Source: Liolophura sinensis (Eukaryota; Mollusca; Polyplacophora; Chitonida; Chitonidae). Taken from it: DNA of 64,000 nt. The position numbers and the translations under genes were made by a program. This document shows positions 24,305-36,260 of this stretch, piece after piece (position 1 is the stretch's first letter; every line of letters begins with the position of its first letter). Location of the stretch: NCBI RefSeq assembly GCF_032854445.1, contig NC_088307.1, positions 7,826,017 to 7,890,016 on the forward strand, read 5' to 3'. The notes under the pieces are model-generated. The model was not told where the DNA came from and did no database searches. It saw nothing but the letters and a program-made list of their open reading frames with translations.

Positions 24305-24342
<38 letters not shown>
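24305..24342. repeat. (TA)n microsatellite
   Basis: About 18 TA units in intron 1. Confidence 0.92.
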
Positions 24343-24344
<2 letters not shown>

Positions 24345-24831
24345 GAATAAATAAATAGTCTAAAAATAAATAAGCCACAAATAAATTTCTAAATAATCTG
24401 TAAATCAATCAATCAATCAATATTATATAAACCAATCAATTAATCAATCAAACAATACATTCCCAGAATACTGTATGAGTTTACATGTAGCTGTAATCAA
24501 GTTTGAAGTTTGAAGACGTCTCACAACATCACAACCCAGTTTCAAACTCAGGTAGATAGGTTAATCTGAAACCAAACTGCTTGGGCTCTACTGAGAAACA
24601 ACAACAAAGGCAAGAACATGCACCTGTTTACAAGGAATTCTTCTCGCTATGTTCAAGTCTCTTCAAAACAATTTTGGTCGTTATGCGTCTATAACACAAA
24701 AATATCTACATTGATATGTCTATTTACGTATAATCAAACCATAAGGCACAACTCTATGACTAGGCCCATTTCTTTATGTTACATGTTGTAATACAATTGT
24801 GACCGTTAAGGACTGATGTCTGGATATTTAC

Positions 24832-25020
24832 CCACAATCCAACCATGAGAACAAAGACGAAGTAAGAAGCCACGACGGCGATGTCCCCCCAGTGGTCAAG
24901 CCCGCGCGTGTCCATATTGAGCTGTGGTGAGCGTGAAAGCTTCCCACTGATGTACTCCTTCACGTCCAGTCGTAGATCCCAGTGTCTCGACCAGAGAGCC
25001 TCACGCTCTGTGGCTGTCAT
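24832..25020 (-). CDS. SGLT-like gene, exon 1 with start codon
   Basis: The ATG at 25020 begins MTATEREALWSRHWDLRLDV. An in-frame TAA lies a short way upstream, so it is the best start in this exon. After a 40-residue hydrophilic N-terminus comes HWGDIAVVASYFVFVLMVGL and W, which is TM1 of SGLTs. Donor GTAAAT, phase 0. The 63 codons join cleanly to exon 2. A further upstream exon cannot be excluded. Confidence 0.9.
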
Positions 25021-25411
25021 CGGCCTCAGGCTGACCGACAAAACAGCACAAGTTTACAGGGACTGTGTGAAGATAGTCTAGAGATCCCTTAAAGCTAGAT
25101 TAGCGCCTTAGTGACGAACAAAGGTTGTTGGTAACTCTACCCACATACGTTGCAGAACATCATAACAGCAATGTGAGTACACGTATATGTATCAGCGAAT
25201 GAGACAGCCCCCGCCGAACAATTCGAACTACTTTCCTCACACTACAGAATACAAAAGACTACGGACTGGAGAGTAAATATAGGGCAGCGGCAACAGTGTG
25301 ATTAACTGACAGATTGTCGCACCTAACGGGAGAAATCCGGCTGCTTGTCAATTTACTCCAGTTTGGGCTCTGTTCTGACCGTTTGTTTACGTGCCTAAAA
25401 ACCACCGGTGG

Positions 25412-25533
25412 CTGGTTTCATGAAGCATACTTAGTGTTAAGTAGCCCTTAGCTAAGTACACTTTATATCTATACAATATACGTATTCATGGTAGTTAAGA
25501 GCAAACTTAGCGAAGTGAGCTTCTTGAAACCAG
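25412..25533. mobile_element. Short palindromic MITE-like element
   Basis: The ends are perfect or near-perfect inverted repeats: CTGGTTTCATGAAGC at the left and GCTTCTTGAAACCAG at the right. The inner parts are also roughly inverted (CTTAGTGTTAAG / CTTAGCGAAG). It is 122 bp with no ORF and lies just upstream of the cotransporter gene. No target duplication is clear. Confidence 0.6.
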
Positions 25534-25699
25534 TCTCAAGGCTTATGCAGCACTAGAGAGAAAAATGCAGTAATGTTACCTGCAATTCATCAGAAGCAGA
25601 CAGAAATGTGTCCCTTTGAAACCGATGTAGATGCTGCCATTGGCGTTCCTTATATTTTCGGTCTGTTTTGTCAGAGAAGCTTCTTACACAGGCAGGCAA

Positions 25700-25815
25700 C
25701 CCGGTTCCGCTCGGTTTCTCTCACTATAATGCTTGCCGCCGTCGTATAAGTGAAATACTCTTGAGTACGGCGTAAAACACCAATAAAATTAATAAATAAA
25801 TAAATAAATAAATAT
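25700..25815 (+). repeat. 5'-truncated SINE
   Basis: Only the 3' part of the family at 5373 remains: CCGTCGTATAAGTGAAATAC, TTGAGTACGGCGTAAAACAC and an (AATA)n tail. Confidence 0.8.
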
Positions 25816-26361
25816 ATAAGTATAAGTTTCAGAAGGAAATGCCTTTGGCTTCAGCCAAATAAAGAAGTAATACACTTTATGGCAAACAAAGAAACATCAC
25901 CCTCATGGTAATCCTTGTGCTCTCTGTTGGCATTGTCATCAGCCTCGTTATTACTGTTGTCTTCGCATATCGACGAATTGCCTGATTGATTCACTCAAGG
26001 ATTGTTCATTTTCATGACGTTCGCCGAGTAGATGTGTGGATAGAACCGAAGTAACCCACAGACGTTGTCCAGTTACCTGATAGATGGCTTGACATACGGC
26101 CACAGCCAAAAAGGCAGGAGTTGGATGCGAACACACGACCTGATCAAATGCCTGATTGTCGCCGCCAGCTGGCACTGTATTCAACCGAGCTTCGGGGGAC
26201 CAATCCCGTGGCCCTGAACAAACTTAGACTGTTTAGGAGGCCCAAAAACTTATTGTCACCAAGGCCCCAGAGTCTCACAAGAGGTTATAGCGGAGGAAAT
26301 CCGAGGTCATGAACACTTGTAACTTCTACCCGGGATTGAGGTGGATGGATCTTAAACCCCA

Positions 26362-26583
26362 TGCCCCGGAACCAAGAAGCTATCTTAGACTTAAGTCGAA
26401 ATTTCAGTCATTAAACTTGATATGTTCATTTCCATTATTTTAGCTGAAATTTGTTTTACAATAACTTACAGAGAATTTAGAATGACAAGCAATACTTCTA
26501 CCTTGATACGTAAGAAATAACAATTTTGAAGTGACTGGAAAGTTTGACGCAGGTCTAAGGTCGCTTCGAGCATCCCGGGGCCA
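26362..26583. mobile_element. MITE-like palindromic element, copy 2
   Basis: The left end TGCCCCGGAACCAAGAAGC and the right end (reverse) TGGCCCCGGGATGCTCGAAG are inverted, and the interior matches 17078-17291. About 222 bp with no ORF. It lies between the two host genes. Confidence 0.62.
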
Positions 26584-27015
26584 GTGTTTACGAATGCGCT
26601 ATGGTGCGGTCCACGTGACTATATGCTATAACAATCTATAATATATCTTGGTGATAATGATTATCGTTGTTAACAACAAGGTGTTTTACACAGACATGTC
26701 CGTCGAAGATCCGCAACATAATAACAAAAGGTTGGCTCTTATCTATGACATAAACGGATTTTTAACAGAAACACTGGTAAAATCTTTTACTTAATTAGGA
26801 ACACAGGAACAATCAATTTTTTTTCAACATTTTATTTGCACTAATTACGTACGATGGATATTTTTGAAACACATCCAAGAGAATCCCTTGACAGAGTTTG
26901 ACAACAGAAAGGGAACGATTATAGGTTTTATTCAGTCAAACTGCAATAAAACGAGAGGGAAAGGTGCGCAATCGCTCAAACAGTTCCTCAGTTGTGGTCG
27001 CCCTGTCCTTTACAA

Positions 27016-27744
27016 ACAGTGCAACAAAATTAAGTTCCCCCCAAAACGTTGTTTGATATCTCCCTTGATATGTACCAGATCGCAATGAAATTTTGCACAC
27101 ACTATCCCAGTAATCCGGCGGACGTGGTATTTAAAGGATTAACGTGCAGGTGCAGTTGTGCGCTAATGGGCATGCGCAAACTGAAAATCGGTCGATTTGG
27201 AAAATTTCACAAAAGGAGTTAACCAGATTTTTCACCGCCAAATTTTGATTTGATCAGAGAATTGGTGTTACCAGTCCTGAAATATTCGTGCGGGTGGGCA
27301 TTAAAGACATGACACACACGATAAGAAATTCATGGGGTTAAACATGATCTGCATCAGGCCTGAGACGCCACCTTCAGGGAGAGTGGTTAGCCATCCCACA
27401 GCGTCAGATCGCACGCCTCATCAACACAATGCGAGCGCTTTGTCAAAATGTGATACAATCTCGTGGCGTCTACAGACGATATTGATAATTACTGGTCATC
27501 GAATTCTGTGAATAAAATAAAGGGTTAGCGTTGAAAAATCTGGTTGACTCCTTTTATGAAATTTTCAAAATCGACCGATTTCCAGTTTGCGCATGCCCAT
27601 TAGCGCACAGGCGACATGCACGTTAATCCTTGATATACCACGTCCGCCCGATTACTGGGATAGTGTGTGCAGAATTTCATTGCGATCTGGTACATACAAT
27701 GGGAGATATCAAATAACTGGGGGAACTTACTTTTGTTGCACTGT
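27016..27744. mobile_element. Foldback element with ~220-bp inverted repeats
   Basis: The left arm (27016 to about 27235) and right arm (about 27525-27744) are inverted copies at about 88-90% by eye. Both begin ACAGTGCAACAAAA and contain CAGATCGCAATGAAATT, CACACTATCCCAGTAATC and GCGCTAATGGGCATGCGCAA. A loop of about 290 bp separates them. No transposase is present and no clear target duplication flanks it. The ORF at 27587-27907 runs across the right arm and is not a gene. Confidence 0.75.
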
Positions 27745-28079
27745 ATATATTATTCAAAACAAAACAAATCTGAGACAGAAAGGATGGGACTGCTTTGCTG
27801 TATATGAAAACGAAAGTGCTGCATTTTTAGTCAACATGGGAAGTTATCAAGGTAAATCCTGGTTTAGATGTAAACGTCAGGATGAGGCGACGAAGGGAAT
27901 TGTTTAACACGGACGTTGCAGTGGTTTGTCAACAAGTAACCTCGAATCTGAGTTTGCCTGTAGATTTACATGTAATAGCCATACTCCTCCGTGTCATATC
28001 ACGACGACTTTTACTTTGTAAGTCGTTGGGGACACAAATTTACAAATGGGACAGGAAACATTAATAAAAATGCATGGAT

Positions 28080-28408
28080 TTAAATCACTTTTATCGTAAA
28101 TGTTCCGGTCGGAATGGACGTGCCTACCCTTGAACAAAAATAAGTGTCCGAGTGATGCACATCTGCGTCTGTAATTTTTAACTTGCTTGTATATAACATT
28201 TTTCCATTCCATGTTGCTTGATCAGCTTTCAGGACCATGTCCGATAAATGCAATTGTCTAGTAGATGACCACTGCTGTTCACTTCCGACGAAATAACAGT
28301 AAAGAACGATTGTAGAACCTTTCTTGACCTTTAAGTGACCTTCATCTGAAATTGTGATTCCACCACGAGGGTATGACCATTCAGCGTAGTTCCGCCTGGA
28401 AAATTTAC
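28080..28408 (-). CDS. Terminal exon encoding an Ig-like domain
   Basis: Acceptor TTTATGTTTAG follows a pyrimidine-rich stretch. The exon enters in phase 1 (GT completes Gly with the upstream G) and ends at TAA (28082-28080). The product contains ISDEGHLKVKKGSTIVLYCY, a Trp in SEQQWSS, and KLKITDADVHHSDTYFCS. That is the Cys, Trp, L.I..A...D...Y.C pattern of V/I-set Ig domains. No upstream ATG exists within it, so ATG-based ORF scans miss most of it. After the domain only about 14 residues remain (SRVGTSIPTGTFTIKVI). Confidence 0.82.
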
Positions 28409-28915
28409 CTAAACATAAAGAAGAAAATCCTTATCGTTCTTTGAATGATTCACTGATATACTAGGTGATTTATACCTTCATAACGGAGTGGTCCTTAAAG
28501 TGACACAAAATTATCCTCTTTTAATTAAACGAAACTGGTACTCTCCAAAAGAATCTGTTGTATTTAACGGAAAGTATGTTGTTTGCGTGATGTTAAAATG
28601 TATTCTGTTAGTATGCCTGCTTATTCTGTCCTTGTAGCAGATAATTCTGTAGAATATTGGCACGTATATTATGTTATAATTGAAAATACATATTGTATTA
28701 GATTAACATGTTATTATGCTGAATATGAAAACTATTTTGTTATAATAACAAAATACATTTCTAGCCGCATTCAAGCAACTGACTTTCTGTTGAAATCAAC
28801 AATTTTTTTTAGTATAACAGTTACTTTGAAACAAAACTGACTATTTCATTTTAATAATTCTATCATTTGATATTGCTTTTTAACCGCCCGTGAACTATTA
28901 TAATGTGAAAAAAGT
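28409..28915. other. Last-intron stretch, nothing recognised
   Basis: AT-rich sequence between the Ig exon and the 50-bp minisatellite. No coding or repeat match was seen. Confidence 0.4.
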
Positions 28916-28919
28916 TATC

Positions 28920-29905
28920 TAACACACGCTGTTGTTAATGCGCGGTTGCCTGTCAGAGTTGTTATATATACATAAACGCTGTTGTTAACGGTCGATTGTC
29001 TGTCAGAGTTGTTATCTATAAAGGCCAGATTTTGTTAATGGTCGTCTGTTAATGATATATTGCATGTGGTTATCTGTAATAAACTTTGTTGTTACTGGTC
29101 GGTTGCCTGTCAGAGTTGAGATCTTTAAATAAACGCCGTTGTTAATAGTCGGTTGTCTGTCAGAGTTGTTATCTATAAACACACGCTGTTGCTGTTGGTC
29201 GGTTCCGTGTCAGAGTTGCTATCTATAAATAAACGCTGTTGTTAACGGTCGGTTGTTTGTCAGAGTTGTTATCCATAAACACACGCAGTTGTTACTGGTC
29301 GATTGCCTATCAGAGTTCTTATCTATAAATATACACTGTTGCCACTGGTCGGTTGCCTGTCAGAGTTGTTATCTATAAATAAACGCCGTTGTTAATAGTG
29401 GGTTGTCTGTCCGAGTTGTTATCTTTAAAGGCACGCTGTTGTCAATGGTCGGTTGCCTCTCAGAGATGTTATCTATAAACACACGCTGTTGTTAATGGTC
29501 GGTTTCCTATCAGAGTTGTTACTTGTAATACGCTCTAATGTCAATGGTCGGTTGCCTGTCAGAGATGTTATCTATAAAAACACGCTGTTGCTACTGGTTG
29601 CCTGTCAAAGTTGTTATCTATTAATAAACGCTGTTATTACTGGTCGGTTGTCTTTCAGAGTTGTTATCTATAAACACAAGCTGTTGTTAATGGTCGGTTG
29701 ATTGCCAGATTTGTTATCTGTAACACATGCTGATGTGAATGGTCGGTTGTCTGTTAGCGTTGTTAGCTGTAATGCACGCTGTTGTCAATGGTTGGTTGTC
29801 CGTCAGAGTTGTTATCTTTAACACATGCTGATGCGAATGGTTGGTTGCCTGTCAGAGTTGCTATCTGTAACACATGCTCTTGTTAATGATCGGTTGCCTG
29901 TTAAC
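28920..29905. repeat. 50-bp minisatellite, about 20 copies
   Basis: The unit is CAGAGTTGTTATCTATAAAC followed by ACACGCTGTTGTTAATGGTC and GGTTGCCTGT, with an exact 50-bp step at 29161, 29211 and 29261 and small variants elsewhere. The array ends 8-10 bp from the donor of the Sushi exon at 29914. Confidence 0.93.
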
Positions 29906-29913
29906 GTCGTTAC

Positions 29914-30153
29914 CTTCTTCAAGTCTTATATACGAGCACTTGGGCTCCTCTCCCGTCCATTGCCCGTTTTCACACACGCGCTTGGAGTCCCCCGTGAAGT
30001 ATCTATCCTCAAAGGTCTCACACCTGGAGAGCATTCGAAATCCTCCCTTCACAGTGTCTCCTGATTTTCGTGATAAACGTTTGCCGTTGACATCGCGATA
30101 CACAGAGATAACGAATGCATTCTGGTCAGTGACGTTGCACGGCTCGCTTTCAG
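29914..30153 (-). CDS. Sushi/CCP exon, 80 residues
   Basis: Acceptor TGTACACAG and donor G|GTAACG; phase 1-1. The product begins AESEPCNVTDQNAFV and ends CENGQWTGEEPKC plus a charged linker RLEEG. It has four Cys (EPC, SRC, RVC, PKC) and the Trp before the last Cys, as in Sushi domains. It is longer than its neighbours and more diverged. LINE A1 ends 11 bp upstream of the acceptor, and a minisatellite starts just past the donor. Confidence 0.88.
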
Positions 30154-30433
30154 CTGTGTACAGAATGAATGAATGAATGAATGAATGAATGAATGATTAT
30201 GGCTTAACGCCACATCGGCAATATTTCAGCCATATCGTGGCGAGAACAAGGTGAAAGCAAGAGACGGTCAAGGTTTTCGATCTGATAATATGAACACCAA
30301 AAGTAAAACAAAAAGTACAGACGTGATTAAAATCGAATAAAAGAAAAATAAGATTTAAAACTCGAAAACCAGGGTTATAGTACATGTATAAATATATATA
30401 ACTGTTTATCTATAGATATTTGACAATTAAAAT

Positions 30434-33400
30434 TTATATTTTATGATATAGACCAATGGCCTTCAAATAATTTATGACAACATCGCCAGCGATGCTGTCA
30501 AATAAATCATATATAGAGTTGACCGTGTAGAATCTCTGCCGAACATGGGCAAAGTCTACACAGTCAACCAGAATATGTTTGATGCCATATTGAGCATCAC
30601 ATCCAACACACTCGGGAGCACTGCTCCCATCCAAGATGAAATTGTGTGTCAGATGAGAATGTCCAATACGGCATCTGGTTAAAACGACTTGGTCTCTACG
30701 AGACATATCAAATGTATATGAATTATAGCCAATGACCGGATGAATGACATGCAGTTTATTATGGACCTGCAAGTTCCATTCACCCTGCCAAAGGCCACGA
30801 ATATATTTAAGAATATTGGACTTCCAGTCAGTATAAGGGATTTTTATCTTAGATATGGGTTTATTTAGGGCAGCTTTCGCCTCCCTGTCTGCGACTGTGT
30901 TTCCATGGATACCAATATGACTTGGTATCCAGCAAAATATAATATCTTTACCTCTTCTAATTAATTTCCTATGTATAGCTAAAATTTGAAGGATCAAGGG
31001 ATTTTTAAATTTATTTTTCTGTATTGCCAATAAGCAAGACAACGAGTCAGTGCATATCATTGCCCTCTGGGCACACCCAGAAGAAACATATGATAAGGCC
31101 AGGAGTATACCTCTGGCCTCGGCAGAGAATATTGAAGAAGAGGATGGAAGACGAAAGGAAAAGACTCACTGCTCCATGACAGCCGCAGTCGCAACCCTGT
31201 CCCCATCCTTCGACCCGTCAGTATATATAAATTTATAATCCATATAATTAGCTTTAATTTCAGCAAAACCTTGCTGAATTATAAGAGGATTTATATTCGA
31301 TTTATTATATTTACGTAGATCAAATATTAGTTTAGGTTGTGGGAGAAGCCATGGAGGAGACTCCGGAAAAGACACCGGAGCTATATCCTCCAGCTTGATG
31401 TTAGCTCCCACAATATGGTCCCGTATACGAAGACCGAACGAAGGGATCTTGTTAGGACATTTAGTATATTTGTCTACATACAATGGATTGAAAACACAGT
31501 CGTAGGCAGGGTTTGTTGGATGTGCTTTAAGCTTTGTAGCATATTGAAGGCTAAGTTTTATACGTCGGTTATATAACAAAGGCTCATTTGCCTCCACGTA
31601 TAAACTTTCTACTGGTGAAGTTCTAAAAGCACCAAGGCTGAGCCTCAAACCTTGGTGATGAACAGGATCCAACATTTTAATGTACGACTTCCTAGCGGAA
31701 CCGTAAATGATGGATCCATAGTCCAATTTAGACCTCACCAGAGAACGATATAAATTAAGTAAAACTGATCGGTCAGCACCCCAATCGGTGCTAGACACGA
31801 CCTTAATTATATCGAGAGCCTTTGTACATTTAGCTTTAAGCATTTTAATATGAGGTATAAAAGATAGTTTACTATCAAATATTATACCTAAAAATTTAGT
31901 TTCTCCAACAATTTTAACCTGTTCACCACAAAAATTAAGCTCAGGTCAAGATGAAGTTTCCGTTTATTACAAAAATGCATACCGACAGTTTTAGACGTTG
32001 AAAATCTAAAACCGTTTTCAGTTGCCCATTTCTCGATTTTGTTGAGACAAAGCTGCAACTGACGTTCAATATTATTCATATTCTTAGCTCGGTAGCATAT
32101 AAGGAAATCATCGACGTATAAAGAACTCTCTGTGCCAGATGTTAATGTTTTTGCTAGGCTATTTATTTTTATGCTGAACAGAGTTGGTGATAGAATGCTG
32201 CCCTGGGGTACACCCATTTCCTGCTCATAAGAGTCAGAAAGAGTGGACCCAACCCGTACCTTAAACTGACGATCGGATAAAAATTGTGATATAAATATAG
32301 GTAATCGACCTTTAAGAGCCATATCCGTGAGGTCTTTTAAAATACCATATTTCAATGTGGTGTCGTAAGCCTTTTCAAGGTCAAAAAATATGGACACCAC
32401 ATGTTCATTATTAACAAAACCATCACGAATAAAAGTTTCAAATCGAACAAGGTGATCTAAAGTAGATCTACCTTGCCGAAAACCGCATTGAATATTAGAT
32501 AAAAGCTTGTTGGTTTCAAGAAACCAAACAAGTCTATCATTAATCATCCGTTCCATAGTCTTACAGACACAGCTGGTAAGAGCTATGGGACGGTAATTAT
32601 TTGGATCAGTATGATCCTTACCCGGTTTGGGAACCGGGATAATACACGCCTCCCTCCATGATGGTGGAAAATTACCAGTTATCCAAATATCATTAATCAA
32701 ATCCAAGAGAGTCTCCAGTGGCTCAGGTGGTAAATGGTTGAGAAACTTATAATATACATTATCAGGACCACAAGCAGTATCGTGGGCCTTTTTTAATGCA
32801 GTTCTAAGTTCCTCGATATTAAATGGACAATTATAATCTTCTAAATTTTTAGAAGAAAAGGGCAATTTAGTTTTCTCCTTCTGGTTTTTAATATGTTGGA
32901 ATTTTTTCGTATAGTTCTTAGAAGAAGATTTGTTGGAAATTGTTTCAGCTAATTTATTGGCTATATCAGATGGAGATGTTAATATATTATCTCCATCTTT
33001 TAAATGCTGAACTTTTGCTTTATTATTTTTGCCCTTAAGTTTCTGAACCATGTTCCAGACCTTACGCATGGGTGTTTTTGACGTAATGCCTGAAACAAAG
33101 TTCCGCCAACAAGATCGTCTCTTGGACTTGAGTAATCGACGAGCCTTAGCTCTAAAAATACGAACCTGGTTTAAGTTATTATCAGTAGGACAAATATTAA
33201 ATTTTCGCTCGGCCTTTTTGCGGTCCTTAATGGCTTTGCGACAGTCCTGATCATACCAGGGTTTACTTTTGGATTTTGGATTTGTCGAGGTTTTAGGGAT
33301 AGTTCTATCGGCAGCTCGTAAAACAAGCTCGTTAAATTTTAATATTGGATCATCTGCTGCATTGAGAGTCCCTGGGGTGATATCGGCCTCACAGAACATC

Positions 33401-34128
33401 TCAAATGCGATCCAATCTGCTTTATCGAATTTCCACCTAGCTACACGTTCTAAAGAATTAGAAGTGATATGTTCTAGGATTATAGGAAAATGGTCACTAC
33501 CACGAAGATCGTCATGCACCTTCCAAGAAAAATCAAGGAGAAGTGATGGATCCGTGATAGTGAGATCGATAGCAGAATAAGCGCCGTTACCTGGATGTAA
33601 ATAGGTATTAGAACCATCATTGAAATAACACAGTTCCTGCTTCGATAAAAATTCTTCCATTATCTTGCCCTTATTATTTATGTTATTACTGCCCCATAGG
33701 GGGTTATGGGAATTAAAATCTCCCAGTATTATAAACGGTTTAGGTAACTGTTCTTTTAAATTGTGTAACTGAAAAGCTGACAAAGAGGTGTTCGGGGGTA
33801 TATACACCGAACATAATGTGACTGTTTCATATAATGAAACACGAACGGCCACAGCTTGAAGCTCTGTATCCAGAGCTACAGGGCTGTGGATAATATTGTT
33901 ATTTATGAAGATCGAGGAGCCGCCTGCAGCTCGCTCTTCTTCAATACAATATGTGCTATAAAGGGAATAATTTTTAAGAGTTATTTTATCTTTGTCAGAT
34001 GTCTTCAGGTGAGTTTCCTGAAGACACAGGGCAACTGGATTGAAAGATTGTACTAGCTGTGTTATTTCAATAAAATTTGCCTTAAGACCTCGACAATTCC
34101 ACTGTATAATTTTATCTAAGGAAGACAT
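30434..34128 (-). pseudogene. LINE A1 ORF2 (endonuclease-RT-RNase H), broken
   Basis: Order of domains: EEP endonuclease (IIQWNCRGL, CLQETHLK, GDFNSHNPLWG, SDHFPI), RT (IFFDLEKAYDTT, GVPQGSILSPTLF, YVDD), RNase H (IYTDGSKDGD, CTDSLSCL, WIPSHIGIHGNTVADREA) and a CX2C...HX4C end (CVGCDAQYGIKHILVDC). Against copy A2, one base is missing near 31945, shifting the frame, and a CGA to TGA change at about 31163 stops it before the second RNase H motif. The ATG overlaps the ORF1 stop as TAATG at 34126-34130. Confidence 0.92.
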
Positions 34129-35446
34129 TATGGAGGTAGGCGTATAGGAGATTTATGCTTGGACCGAGGTCGACCCTTCCTTGGAGATCGGCTGCAAGAT
34201 CTCCCTGGTGCGGGTGATGTATCCATCACCTCCGCGTCTGATGTTGAAGGATCGACATCCTCCAACGATCCAAACCTATTAAAAGTTTGGATAGGGTCCC
34301 TGGTGGCCTTGGAAGAACGTTCCACAGGACCACTAGGTTTATTATTATTATTATTCATATTATTCGTTCCTTTGCTTGGCTTTTTGTCTGGGAATTTATT
34401 AGGTTCAGCTGTTTTACGTTGTTCTATATTTTTGGGAGTTTCGGAACTTGTTGATATAGTTTGTGTAGAACAAGAGCTATATTTAGGCTGGGCTGCAGGT
34501 TTAACAGAAGTTTGAGCGGATATGGTTTGGGGCTGATCGTTTCCAATTGGCCAAGTGAGTGATGTCTGAGTAGCAACAGATGTTGTAACTCGCTTGACCA
34601 CATTTGAAAACAAAGCCTGTGATGTATTGCACACTAATTTGCGTGCTTCCTTGTACGGGATGTTATTTTTAACTTTTAAAGTAACTATCTGTTTTTCTTT
34701 TAGGAATAATGGACAGTCTTTAGAGGAGGCCATATGATCTCCACTGCAATTACAACATTTAAATGTGTCACTGCAGTCGAAACCCTCATGACCTTCCTTC
34801 CCGCATCGGAAACAAATCAATTTATTTATACATTGGCCTTTGCCGTGACCTAATTTTTGGCACGTAAAACACCTTGTCGGGTTGGGAATGTACAGGTCAA
34901 CGCGAACCCTGTACGGGCCAATGTAAATGGATGACGGAAGTGATGTGCTGTTAAATGTTAATAAGTAAGTGTTGAGTTTAATGGTGTTGCCAGATTTTTT
35001 CGTAACGAAACGTTTAACATTGGTAACACCCTCAGACTTTAATTCAGCACAAATTTGTTCTTCAGACAGGTCAATCAGATCCCGATCCCTGTCCCGTATG
35101 ATGCCCTTGCAGCTATTTAGGGATTTATGTGGCGATGCAAAAACAGGCACGTCCAAAACGGAATTCAATGATAATAAATTGAATGCCTGCTGTTTTCGGA
35201 AACATTCAATAAGGATATCGCCAGATCTTAATTTTTTAACATTTTAACTTTACCAGCTGAACCTTCTATTGTTTTTTTTAGAGCGAATGGATCAAGTTTA
35301 GACGCAGGACGTTGGTCGTTTTTCGTTGATAAAACAATGAAAGCCGGCCAACTGTCCGCTCCATTGCCTATTTCCAGAAATTCCTCATTTTTACGTTTTT
35401 TTGCGATGTTTACTGGAGCATTTGAAATAGTTTTTGAGGAAGACAT
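34128..35446 (-). pseudogene. LINE A1 ORF1 (zinc-knuckle protein), frameshifted
   Basis: The ATG-side piece (35446 to about 35236) reads DSWPAFIVLSTKNDQRPASK. After loss of one A near 35236 the frame changes. The second piece carries three zinc knuckles (CFTCQKLGHGKGQC, CFRCGKEGHEGFDC, CCNCSGDHMASSKDC) and a Ser/Arg-rich basic tail. ORF1 proteins of this class bind LINE RNA. The intact version is in A2. Confidence 0.9.
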
Positions 35447-36084
35447 AATTGATATGGTAAGAATTCACCTTACGTGTCCCCCACCCGCCACGGAGTGCCA
35501 ACAAGGGCGAATCTACCTCTGCGGATGTCCAGCAGAAATTAGAAACAGGGAATCCACACAAGGTATACTCGAACAGATTGAGTTATACCGACAAGGTTAA
35601 ACCCAATCTACTCGATTGACCCATTAGCCACCGCCTTCTACATCGATCCCAGAGAAGAGCATTTGGGAAAATACTAATTTCACATCACAGTAAGTGAAAG
35701 AAATGACCAACGAGATCATCTGTAGGGCTTGACGTGACCAGCCGATTGATCGGATCGGGCCCATCCGACCTCCCGTCTCTCTCCAAGTAAGGGCCAAAGT
35801 GGCGTGTTGGACGTGAGGATCTCGCAAGACCAACACCCCCTCAGCCACCAGGATCCCATCCTCGAAGATTACGGGTCGCAACCCACGGCAAACAAGTCGC
35901 TTCCCGGTTGCCTCTCACACAACCGAGAAGATGTGAGCCTATTGTATTCACCGGGCTCACACAGGAGAGCTCTAGGTGAGTCGACTTTTACGACAAGCTT
36001 GCCTAGAGGGCTGAGGTCCTATTCTTGTCACCCCGGAAACCCCACGGGGGTATTTATTTGATTGTTGCGTAACGCCATGCATAC

Positions 36085-36260
36085 CTAAGAATTTGTCAAT
36101 GGTGCGATAGCGTTCACTGTTATCAGCGAGGAAACGTCACTTCCGGCGTAAACCACCGACCATTGGCAAGTTATTGGCAAAGACGAAAAGCTGACGTAAC
36201 ACAAGCTTCGTCGACCGCTTGTTGTCACCGAGGTCCCATACGCACAGAGAGGTGGGAATA
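36085..36260. repeat. Old dispersed repeat
   Basis: GCGAGGAAACGTCACTTCCGG, then CGTAAACCACCGACCATTGG and CAAGTTATTGGCAAAGAC resemble the family at 17985 and 20375, more diverged. Confidence 0.4.

Larger units (their letters stand above)
1..25020 (-). other. SLC5A9/SGLT4-like sodium-sugar cotransporter gene span (exons 1-13)
   Basis: Thirteen minus-strand exons with GT-AG borders and matching phases join into one 534-codon frame that runs off the left edge. The family couples sodium entry to uptake of glucose, mannose or inositol-like solutes across the plasma membrane. Residues that bind sugar in human SGLT1 are present: the Asn and His of SNIGSEHF (N78, H83), the Tyr-Trp of LWYWCCDQ (Y290, W291), the Lys of AAKNLSH (K321) and the Gln of YIQAIQGY (Q457). 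The sodium-site serines are present in [12 protein letters not shown]. The loop GCGEPETRP after RMTLDFVYPEP resembles SLC5A9 more than SLC5A1, though I judged this by eye. About 130 C-terminal residues should lie to the left. Family identity is near certain; subtype and substrate are not. Confidence 0.93.
30165..36050 (-). mobile_element. LINE A, copy A1 (I/Nimb-like), full length but defective
   Basis: Sense strand is minus. The 5' end CCCCCGTGGGGTTTCCGGGG is at 36050 and the 3' end, a (CATT)n tail, is at 30165-30195. Layout: 5' UTR, ORF1 with three CCHC knuckles, ORF2 with endonuclease, RT and RNase H, and a short 3' UTR containing ATCGGCAATATTTCAGCC. ORF1 has one frameshift; ORF2 has a frameshift and a nonsense codon. 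No target-site duplication is visible at the ends. It occupies the intron between the Sushi exons at 36848 and 29914. Confidence 0.92.

Noticed and set aside
28920-29905. Regular 50-bp repeats resembling a CRISPR array
   Set aside because: There are no constant repeat plus unique spacer units; the whole 50 bp repeats with drift, and the DNA is eukaryotic.
30154-36060. Target-site duplication for LINE A1
   Set aside because: The flanks (CTGTGTACAG and TATTTATTTG) do not match. The duplication may be absent, eroded or removed by later change, so none is claimed.
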